A stretch of 44,121 nt of DNA from Tannerellaceae bacterium (GTDB lineage: Bacteria > Bacteroidota > Bacteroidia > Bacteroidales > Tannerellaceae), in contig JAISBL010000071.1 of the NCBI GenBank assembly GCA_031266215.1, forward strand, positions 1-44,121, given 5' to 3'. Positions 28,276 to 35,847 of this stretch are shown one piece after another. Numbering within the stretch: position 1 is the first letter of the stretch; the number at the start of each line of letters is the position of its first letter. The notes below the pieces were generated by a model. That model was given only the letters and a program-made list of their open reading frames with translations. It was not told where the DNA came from and did not search any database. Position numbers and translations under genes: made by a program.

Positions 28276-29700
28276 TTGGCAGGAAACAATAAGCAACTAC
28301 CCGTACTGGAGGGCGTGGAAGTCAGCGGAGTGGCGGCGGAAGGGAAAGCGATAGCACGTGTTGGCGACCGCGTCATTTTCATCCCATACGCAGCTCCCGG
28401 AGACGTGGCGGATATTCAGTTGACAAGAAAGAAGAACAACTATGCCGAAGGCAAAGCCATACGCTTCCATAAATACTCTCCGCTACGGGTAGAACCTTTT
28501 TGCCGCCACTTCGGCACATGCGGAGGATGCAAATGGCAGCACCTCGGATACGAAGAACAATTGAAGTATAAGCAGCAGCAGGTGACCGACAGCCTCACAC
28601 GTATCGGTAAACTTCCCATGCCTGAGGAAATACTCCCGATCCTGGGCTCCGGGCAAACCCAATACTACCGCAACAAACTTGAATTTACCTTCTCCAATAA
28701 AAAGTGGCTGACAGAAGAGCAGATACGATCGCAGGAACACTTTGAAGACATGGACGGACTGGGATTTCACATCCCCGGCATGTTCGACAAAGTGCTCGAC
28801 ATCGACACCTGCTACCTCCAGGCAGATATATCAAACCGTATACGCCGGTGCGTAAGAGAATACTGCCTCTCCAACCACTATACCTTCTTTGACCTCCGGA
28901 AGCAGGAAGGACTTATGCGCACGCTCATCATACGCACCTCGCCGACGACAGGAGAGGTGATGCTGATAGTTGTCTTCTTCTACGAAGACAAAGCCAGGCG
29001 TGAAGCCCTCCTTTCGCACCTGTCCGCCACCTTCCCTGAAATAACATCGCTGCTGTACATCATAAACGATAAATGCAACGACACCATCACCGACCGGCAG
29101 GTGAACCTCTTCAGCGGCAAAGACCATATCATAGAAGAAATGGAAGGACTGCGCTTCACCGTCGGGCCAAAGTCATTCTACCAGACAAACAGTCTTCAGG
29201 CATATGAGCTATACAAAACGGTGCGGAGCTTCGCCGGTCTCACTGGAAATGAGTCGGTATACGACCTGTACACTGGAGCCGGCACGATAGCCGGCTTTAT
29301 ATCAGCACGGGCGCGTAAGGTCACCGGCATCGAGTATGTAACCGAAGCCATTGAAGACGCCCGCCTGAACACCCGCCTGAACGGTATCACCAACACGGAC
29401 TTCTTCGCCGGAGACATGAAAGACATCCTGACTGCCGATTTCATCCTCAGCCACGGGCGCCCGGACGTGATCATCACCGACCCGCCCCGCCAGGGAATGC
29501 ACCCGGGCGTCATCAGCGCCATAATGAACGCCATGCCCCGGCGCATCGTATACGTAAGCTGCAATCCGGCCACCCAGGCCAGAGACCTCAGCCTGCTGCA
29601 CCCAGGCTACACCCTGCGTAAGGTACAGCCCGTGGATATGTTTCCACACACACACCACGTAGAAAACGTAGCCCTCCTTACGAAAAATGAAGAAGACTGA
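28276..29700 (+). CDS. 23S rRNA (uracil-5-)-methyltransferase, RumA/RlmD family
   Basis: TRAM-like N-terminus, CRHFGTCGGCKWQHLGYEEQLKYK Fe-S motif, VYDLYTGAGTIAGF, VSCNPATQARDL. Proposed TTG start at 28276 avoids large overlap with galE. Confidence 0.9.
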   Translation: MAGNNKQLPVLEGVEVSGVAAEGKAIARVGDRVIFIPYAAPGDVADIQLTRKKNNYAEGKAIRFHKYSPLRVEPFCRHFGTCGGCKWQHLGYEEQLKYKQQQVTDSLTRIGKLPMPEEILPILGSGQTQYYRNKLEFTFSNKKWLTEEQIRSQEHFEDMDGLGFHIPGMFDKVLDIDTCYLQADISNRIRRCVREYCLSNHYTFFDLRKQEGLMRTLIIRTSPTTGEVMLIVVFFYEDKARREALLSHLSATFPEITSLLYIINDKCNDTITDRQVNLFSGKDHIIEEMEGLRFTVGPKSFYQTNSLQAYELYKTVRSFAGLTGNESVYDLYTGAGTIAGFISARARKVTGIEYVTEAIEDARLNTRLNGITNTDFFAGDMKDILTADFILSHGRPDVIITDPPRQGMHPGVISAIMNAMPRRIVYVSCNPATQARDLSLLHPGYTLRKVQPVDMFPHTHHVENVALLTKNEED

Positions 29701-31105
29701 CACCTGCGCCCTCCTGCTCTGCCTGCTCCCGGTAATCATGTGCGCAGGAGGATGCCGGGCCGGGGAAAAGCCGCACGGGGGAGATAACGAGCGCGTGGCC
29801 GCAGACTTCCCACAGATCATGGAGAAGGGGTATCTGACGGCAGTAACCCTGTACAGTTCGACATCATATTTCCTTTACCGTACAGAACCAATGGGTTATG
29901 AGTATGAACTGATAAATGATTTCGCCGCCTCCCACGGCCTTAAGCTAATCATAAAGGTTGCCGAAGACAGTTCGCACCTTATTGAGATGCTGCAAAACGG
30001 CGAGGCGGACGTTGTGGCGTACCCCATCGTCTACAACCAGGAACTGAAGCGCGAAGTCGCCTATTGCGGACGCCTGAGTACATCGACCCAGACGCTTGTC
30101 CAGCCTGCAGGTGATGGCGTAAAGCCGCTCACCGACGTGACCCAGCTGATCGGTAAAGACGTATACGTCGGGCGCGGAACTCCTTACTACGACCGCCTGG
30201 TCAACCTGGACAAGGAGCTCGGAGGCGGTATCCGCATCCATGAAGCAGAGGGCGACACCGGCGTTGAAGACCTTATAGAGATGGTCTCGGCCCGCAAAAT
30301 ACCCTACACCGTAAGCGACGACAGGACTGCGAGGCTGAACCGGACCTATTACCGCAATCTGGACGTAAGTCTGGATATCAGCTTCCGCCAGCGCTCCTCA
30401 TGGGTAGTACGCAGGAACTCGCCCCGGTTGTCGGCCGCCATCAACCGCTGGGCTTCGGGCAGGGCTGCCGACGATTCTTTCAAAGCCTCTGCAAAACGGT
30501 ACTTCGTCATGAGCAAAAAGATACTCGAACTAAGTATGCCTGAGATAAAGAAAGGACATATATCACCCTATGACTCACTGTTCAGGCAGCACGCCGCCAC
30601 GCTGGGATGGGACTGGCGCCTGCTGGCCGCCCTGGCCTATCAGGAATCGCACTTCAGGAACACCGTAACCTCATGGGCCGGCGCCAGTGGAGTGATGGGC
30701 ATAATGCCTTCCACGGCCCGGACGCTCAGAATACCCATCGACCACCTAACCGACCCGGAGGTAAACATACGCGCCGGCGTAGAAGTTCTCCGCCTCTTTC
30801 GCGAAGGACTGAGCGAGATAACCGACACGACGGAGCTGGTCCGCTTCACACTCGCCGCCTACAATGCCGGTATCGGGCACGTATACGACGCCCGCCGCCT
30901 GGCCGCGAAGTACGGCAAAGACCCCTCCGTATGGAACAACAACGTAGACAGCTTTATATTACTCAAACAGGAACCTGCCTTCTACAACGACGCCTCCTGC
31001 CGTTACGGCTACCTTCGCGGCCGCGAGACCTTCAACTATGTAAGGGAAATCCTCGGACGCTACGAATATTACTGCCGGCAGACTCAACAGTCACCTTCCA
31101 TATAA
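29687..31105 (+). CDS. MltF-like membrane-bound lytic murein transglycosylase lipoprotein
   Basis: Lipobox CAGGC; periplasmic binding domain (GYLTAVTLYSSTSYF...GYEYELINDFA) plus SLT domain (LAALAYQESHFRN...SGVMGIMPSTA...AAYNAGIGHV). Confidence 0.93.
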   Translation: MKKTDTCALLLCLLPVIMCAGGCRAGEKPHGGDNERVAADFPQIMEKGYLTAVTLYSSTSYFLYRTEPMGYEYELINDFAASHGLKLIIKVAEDSSHLIEMLQNGEADVVAYPIVYNQELKREVAYCGRLSTSTQTLVQPAGDGVKPLTDVTQLIGKDVYVGRGTPYYDRLVNLDKELGGGIRIHEAEGDTGVEDLIEMVSARKIPYTVSDDRTARLNRTYYRNLDVSLDISFRQRSSWVVRRNSPRLSAAINRWASGRAADDSFKASAKRYFVMSKKILELSMPEIKKGHISPYDSLFRQHAATLGWDWRLLAALAYQESHFRNTVTSWAGASGVMGIMPSTARTLRIPIDHLTDPEVNIRAGVEVLRLFREGLSEITDTTELVRFTLAAYNAGIGHVYDARRLAAKYGKDPSVWNNNVDSFILLKQEPAFYNDASCRYGYLRGRETFNYVREILGRYEYYCRQTQQSPSI

Positions 31106-31117
31106 CCTGACGTACCC

Positions 31118-31232
31118 GCGGATAGTGATCCGGTACACATGCGGATAGTGATCCGGCATACACGCGGATAGTGATCCGGCACACACGCGGATAGTGATCC
31201 GGCGCACTCGCGGATAGTGATCCGCTATACCT
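31118..31232. repeat. 23-bp tandem array, 5 units
   Basis: Units at 31118, 31141, 31164, 31187, 31210, each beginning GCGGATAGTGATCCG with internal inverted repeat CGGAT-AGTG-ATCCG. Confidence 0.95.
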
Positions 31233-31360
31233 TTACCCCAAAACCCGGTATATGGTGAGGCGACGGTGGCATTGCCCTCTGCACGGGAGGGTGTGATGAG
31301 TAAGAGAAAAGCATAAAGGAGGAATGCACGGTCATGAAAAATTGTACTACATTTGCCGGC

Positions 31361-31705
31361 ATGCATGAATTATCTATCGCGCAAAGCATAGTGGAACTTG
31401 CAGAAGAGCAGGCGGCCAAACGCCGGGCTTCAGGCGTTGAAGAGGTGGAGATAGAGATCGGACGCCTGGCCGGGGTAGAGTCTCAGACACTAAGGTTCGC
31501 CCTTCAGAGCGCAGTAAAGAACACGATGCTGGAAAAAGCGCATATCGTCTGCCATGATATTGACGGCGAAGGACGGTGCGGCGATTGCGACGCCACTTTC
31601 GCCATGCCGGAACTCTTCACACCATGCCCCCGGTGCGGGTCATACGCCGTCAGACTGATAAGAGGAAAAGAACTCCGCCTGAAATCAATTATTATCAATA
31701 AATAA
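31361..31705 (+). CDS. hypA: hydrogenase maturation nickel metallochaperone HypA
   Basis: MHELSIAQSIVELAEEQA with MHE nickel motif; CGDCDATF...CPRCGSY zinc motif. Met at 31361 preferred over ORF start 31334. Confidence 0.95.
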   Translation: MHELSIAQSIVELAEEQAAKRRASGVEEVEIEIGRLAGVESQTLRFALQSAVKNTMLEKAHIVCHDIDGEGRCGDCDATFAMPELFTPCPRCGSYAVRLIRGKELRLKSIIINK

Positions 31706-32416
31706 ATGTTTATGTGTTACGATCACGACCATCACTATGATGAACAAGCCGCTATCGCGGTAGAACAGGATATTTTGCAACGGAACAACCTCCTGGCCGA
31801 ACGCAACAGGGGATACTTTGAAGCAAAGCGTATATTGGCGCTGAACCTGATGAGCTCGCCCGGTTCGGGCAAAACCTCTCTGCTGGAGGAGACAATACGC
31901 CGGCTGAAAGACCGCCTGGATATATATGTGATCGAGGGCGACCAGCAAACCTCGAACGACGCCAACCGTATAGCCGCCCTTTCGGTCCCGGCCTTTCAGG
32001 TAAACACCGGGATGGGCTGCCATCTTGAGGCAGGAATGGTGAACCATGCCGTCAGACATCTGGAACCTTCAACAGGTGCGCTGCTGTTTATCGAGAACGT
32101 CGGGAACCTGGTCTGCCCCGCAATGTTTGACCTGGGTGAGGCAAAGAAAGTGGTTATTGTCAGTACAACCGAGGGCGACGACAAACCGCTTAAATACCCC
32201 AACATCTTCAGTGAAGCCGATGTATGCGTTATCAACAAGACCGATCTGCTCCCTTATCTCGGTGGGTTTGACATGCGCACACTGCGGGATAACATCTTAA
32301 AGGTCAATCCACGCACTCACGTCTTTGAGCTGTCGGCCGCAAAAGGCGACGGTATGGACGCCTGGTGCGGGTGGCTGCTTAAAAACCTGCCGGTATCCGC
32401 CGGCGGTAATGCCTGA
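31706..32416 (+). CDS. hypB: hydrogenase maturation GTPase HypB
   Basis: NLMSSPGSGKTSLLEET P-loop, FIENVGNLVCPAMFDLGE, INKTDLLPY; Met at 31712 is an alternative start. Confidence 0.95.
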   Translation: MFMCYDHDHHYDEQAAIAVEQDILQRNNLLAERNRGYFEAKRILALNLMSSPGSGKTSLLEETIRRLKDRLDIYVIEGDQQTSNDANRIAALSVPAFQVNTGMGCHLEAGMVNHAVRHLEPSTGALLFIENVGNLVCPAMFDLGEAKKVVIVSTTEGDDKPLKYPNIFSEADVCVINKTDLLPYLGGFDMRTLRDNILKVNPRTHVFELSAAKGDGMDAWCGWLLKNLPVSAGGNA

Positions 32417-32436
32417 CATAATTTAAATTGCAATAT

Positions 32437-34494
32437 ATGATAAACCGAGAATTAATTAATCCGCAAAGTATAGTTGTAGTCGGTGGCTCCAACAATGTAC
32501 ACAAGCCCGGCGGACGTACAGTGAGAAACCTGCTGGACGGTAAATACAAAGGGGAGCTCTATGTAGTGAACGCCAGGGAAACGGAAGTGCAGGGACTGAA
32601 GTCCTACCAAAACGCCGGCGACATTCCGGAAACGGAGCTTGCCATCATCTCCATACCGGGGCCGTCGTGCCCCGAAGTGATCGAAGTGCTTGCAAAAGAA
32701 AAAAAGGTTAAAGCCTTCATTGTCGTCTCTGCCGGCTTCGGGGAAGAATCAGCGGAAGGCGGCCTGCTGGAAGACAGGATACTGCAAAGCGTCAATGAGG
32801 CCGGCGCCACAATGATAGGGCCCAACTGCATCGGGATGATGAATATGAACTACCACGGCGTCTTTACCCAGCCGATCCCGGAGTTTCATCCCGAAGGCGT
32901 AGACTTTATATCAAGCTCCGGAGGGACGGCGCTCTTCATCATAGAGTCGGCCCTTACCAAGGGGCTTCGCTTCTCTTCGGTATGGACGGTAGGTAATTCC
33001 AAACAGGTAGGGGTAGAAGATGTGCTTGAATATATGGATCATAATTTTGATCCCCTGCTTGACTCAAAGATCAAGATGCTGTACGTGGAAAGCGTGAAGA
33101 ATCCCGACAAGCTGCTGTTCCACGCCTCCTCGCTTATCCGTAAGGGATGTCGCATAGCGGCCATCAAGGCCGGCAGCACCGAGTCGGGCAAACGCGCCGC
33201 ATCGTCGCATACCGGGGCCATAGCAAGCTCAGACTCTGCCGTGGAAGCCCTGTTCCGCAAGGCCGGTATTGTGAGGTGTTTCAGCCGCGAGGAGTTGACG
33301 ACCGTGGCGTGCATCTTCACCCTGAAGGAGATAAAAGGGAGGAACTGCGCCATAGTGACCCATGCCGGAGGGCCTGCCGTGATGCTGGCCGACGCCTTGT
33401 CCAAGGGCCGTATGAATGTGCCGAAACTGGAGGGCCCGATGGCAGACGAACTTAAGTCCAGACTATATCCCGGCTCAGCCGTGGGCAACCCCATTGACAT
33501 CATCGGGACGGGAACGCCGGAGCATCTGGCCACAGCTATTGATTACTGCGAACAGAATTTTGAAGAGATAGACCTGATGATGGTTATCTTCGGCAGTCCC
33601 GGACTGGTGAAGCTGTATGATACTTACGAAGTGCTTCATAAGAAGATGGAAGAATGTAAAAAGCCCATCTTCCCCGTCCTGCCATCCATTGTCACAGCCG
33701 GCCCGGAGGTTAAGAGCTTCATAAAAAAAGGGCACGTTAACTTCTCAGACGAGGTGACGCTTGGCACAGCCATCTCACGCGTGATCAACACTCCCAGACC
33801 TGCCGGTATGGATTTGCAGCTCTATGGTGTGAACATACCTGAAATACGCCGTATGCTGGAATCTATGACCGATGGCTATTTATCGCCTGAAGACGTGCGA
33901 AGGATACTGAAAACCGCACAGATACCGCTCGTGGAAGAGCTCGTGACAACCGACAGGCAGGAACTGGCGGCTTTCGCCCGGAAAGTGAAATACCCGGTAG
34001 TGATAAAGGTGGTAGGTCCGGTACACAAGAGTGATATAGGCGGCGTGGCGCTCAATATACGCGGCGAAGAGCACCTGATGTTTGAATACGAAAGGATGAT
34101 GAAGCTGCCGGAAGTTGTTGCCGTCATGATACAACCCATGCTGAAAGGACAGGAACTGTTCCTTGGCGCCAAGTACGAAGACCGCTTCGGGCACATTGTC
34201 CTGTGCGGCCTGGGCGGTATATTCGTGGAAGTGCTTCAGGATGTGTCTTACGGACTGGCGCCGCTCTCGTACGACGAGACATTTTCAATGATCCGCTCCC
34301 TTCGCGGCTACCCGATAATTAAAGGAACCAGGGGGCAGAAAGGAATAGACGAACAACAGTACGCCGACATCATTGTACGTCTCTCTACTCTGCTGCGTAT
34401 CTCGCCGGAAATCAAAGAGATTGATATAAATCCGCTACTGGCCACCGACCGTGGTCTGTTTGCCGTAGACGCACGAATCAGGATTGAAAAATAG
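32437..34494 (+). CDS. acetate/acyl--CoA ligase (ADP-forming), fused alpha-beta subunits
   Basis: INPQSIVVVGGSNN CoA-binding domain, SGGTALFIIESA, AASSHTGAIASSDSAVEALFRKAGI catalytic His region, ATP-grasp half (PVVIKVVGPVHKSDIGGVALNI). Confidence 0.94.
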   Translation: MINRELINPQSIVVVGGSNNVHKPGGRTVRNLLDGKYKGELYVVNARETEVQGLKSYQNAGDIPETELAIISIPGPSCPEVIEVLAKEKKVKAFIVVSAGFGEESAEGGLLEDRILQSVNEAGATMIGPNCIGMMNMNYHGVFTQPIPEFHPEGVDFISSSGGTALFIIESALTKGLRFSSVWTVGNSKQVGVEDVLEYMDHNFDPLLDSKIKMLYVESVKNPDKLLFHASSLIRKGCRIAAIKAGSTESGKRAASSHTGAIASSDSAVEALFRKAGIVRCFSREELTTVACIFTLKEIKGRNCAIVTHAGGPAVMLADALSKGRMNVPKLEGPMADELKSRLYPGSAVGNPIDIIGTGTPEHLATAIDYCEQNFEEIDLMMVIFGSPGLVKLYDTYEVLHKKMEECKKPIFPVLPSIVTAGPEVKSFIKKGHVNFSDEVTLGTAISRVINTPRPAGMDLQLYGVNIPEIRRMLESMTDGYLSPEDVRRILKTAQIPLVEELVTTDRQELAAFARKVKYPVVIKVVGPVHKSDIGGVALNIRGEEHLMFEYERMMKLPEVVAVMIQPMLKGQELFLGAKYEDRFGHIVLCGLGGIFVEVLQDVSYGLAPLSYDETFSMIRSLRGYPIIKGTRGQKGIDEQQYADIIVRLSTLLRISPEIKEIDINPLLATDRGLFAVDARIRIEK

Positions 34495-34528
34495 TACTAT
34501 ATTTGCGGCACATAAATCAAAAGAAATC

Positions 34529-34837
34529 ATGGCAGAAAAAGAAGAATTGCAGTATGATGAGGAAGAATCGGTAAAGTTCATCCGTAACTATCTTCCTCTG
34601 GAGTTAAAAGAAAAGTTCAGTGACGACGATATTCTCTATTTATTAGATCTGGCAGAAGAGTTTTACGAGTCCAAAGGAGAGATAGACTCCCTGGAAGAAG
34701 ACGATGAGAATGAACTGGTAGAGTACGTCATTAAAAACGCAAAAGAAGACGGAGTAGGCTCATTCGATGCCGGCGATATTCTTCACATTCTGGACGGCGA
34801 CCTTGAATATTGCCAGTCCATCAACCTCTTTGATTAA
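34529..34837 (+). CDS. small acidic conserved hypothetical protein
   Basis: MAEKEELQYDEEESVKFIRNYLPLELKEKFSDDDILYLLDLAEEFYE; TATATTTG at 34498 is a plausible -7 element. Confidence 0.75.
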   Translation: MAEKEELQYDEEESVKFIRNYLPLELKEKFSDDDILYLLDLAEEFYESKGEIDSLEEDDENELVEYVIKNAKEDGVGSFDAGDILHILDGDLEYCQSINLFD

Positions 34838-34885
34838 ACTCCGTTTCCCGGACATATTATATCGTTTTAAATAAAAATAAGTATT

Positions 34886-35560
34886 ATGAGAATTTTAAGA
34901 TTATCAGGTATTATGCTGCTTTGCATGACCGTACTGCTATCAGGATGCGGCGTGAGTAACACAATCAAAGGTACAGGTATTGGCGTGGGCGCCGGTGCCG
35001 CCGCCGGCGCCGGTATTGGCGCTATTGCGGGTAACACGGCGCTGGGCGCTGTTATTGGCGCTGCCGTAGGAGGAACGGCCGGCGCATTGATAGGTAAAAA
35101 GATGGATAAGCAAAAGAAAGAGCTGGAAGCTGCCGTGCCTGACGCTACGATAGAAAGCGTAAACAATGGCGAGGCGCTGAAGGTCACGTTTGATTCGGGC
35201 ATCTTGTTTGCCACCAACTCAAGCTCCGTGAGCGACGCTTCCAGGAACGCACTCCGTAACTTCTCAGTCAGCCTTAGGGGTAATCCTGACACTTACATAA
35301 AAATCGTAGGCCATACCGATAATACGGGCAGGGTGGATTATAATCAGACTTTATCGGAAAAACGTGCCCAGAGCGTATACGATTATTTACTGAACCAGGG
35401 AGTGGTAAATGACAGGATGGCCTATGAAGGAAAAGGTATTCATGAGCCGGTTGCCAACAACAGTACGGTTGAAGGTCGCGCCTTGAACCGCCGTGTGGAA
35501 ATACTGATCATGGCTAACGAAAAGATGATCATGGAAGCCCGCCAGGGAACGCTACGCTGA
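34886..35560 (+). CDS. OmpA-family lipoprotein (YiaD-like)
   Basis: Lipobox LLSGC; glycine-zipper segment; IVGHTDNTGRVDYNQTLSEKRAQSVYDYL...GRALNRRVEI. Confidence 0.93.
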   Translation: MRILRLSGIMLLCMTVLLSGCGVSNTIKGTGIGVGAGAAAGAGIGAIAGNTALGAVIGAAVGGTAGALIGKKMDKQKKELEAAVPDATIESVNNGEALKVTFDSGILFATNSSSVSDASRNALRNFSVSLRGNPDTYIKIVGHTDNTGRVDYNQTLSEKRAQSVYDYLLNQGVVNDRMAYEGKGIHEPVANNSTVEGRALNRRVEILIMANEKMIMEARQGTLR

Positions 35561-35796
35561 CACGGCATTAGATCGTCCTTATATTATTGTATCGTTTTAT
35601 CCTTTGTATTGTCTTTTGAATTTAACTGTATTGTTATATAATGATCATTGCCGGTTGACGCTGATTTGTTTTACATATTGTAATTATGTTCATATTGCTT
35701 CATCCTGATATGTATTGTTTATCATAACGGATTGCCGCCTTACAGATCATTGTTTTTATATGGTTTATCATCTTGAAAACAGGCATATATAAAATG

Positions 35797-35829
35797 GAAA
35801 GGGAAACAACACCGTATTGTTTCCCTTTC
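35797..35829. terminator. bidirectional rho-independent terminator between convergent genes
   Basis: GAAAGGGAAACAA-CACCGTA-TTGTTTCCCTTTC perfect 13-bp stem between convergent CDS ends at 35560 (+) and 35848 (-). Confidence 0.75.
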
Positions 35830-35847
35830 TGATTTTCATTTGTTTTA

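Noticed and set aside
27435-28382. 315-aa minus-strand ORF antisense to galE
   Set aside because: Antisense to confident galE and to the rRNA methyltransferase start; no recognisable domain.
31118-31232. Possible CRISPR array with very short spacers
   Set aside because: 15-nt core plus 8-nt tails that are themselves similar; far too short for CRISPR and no cas genes.
31091-31366. 91-aa minus-strand ORF across the 23-bp array
   Set aside because: Repeat-derived; overlaps the hypA start, and the 23-nt period shifts frame between units.
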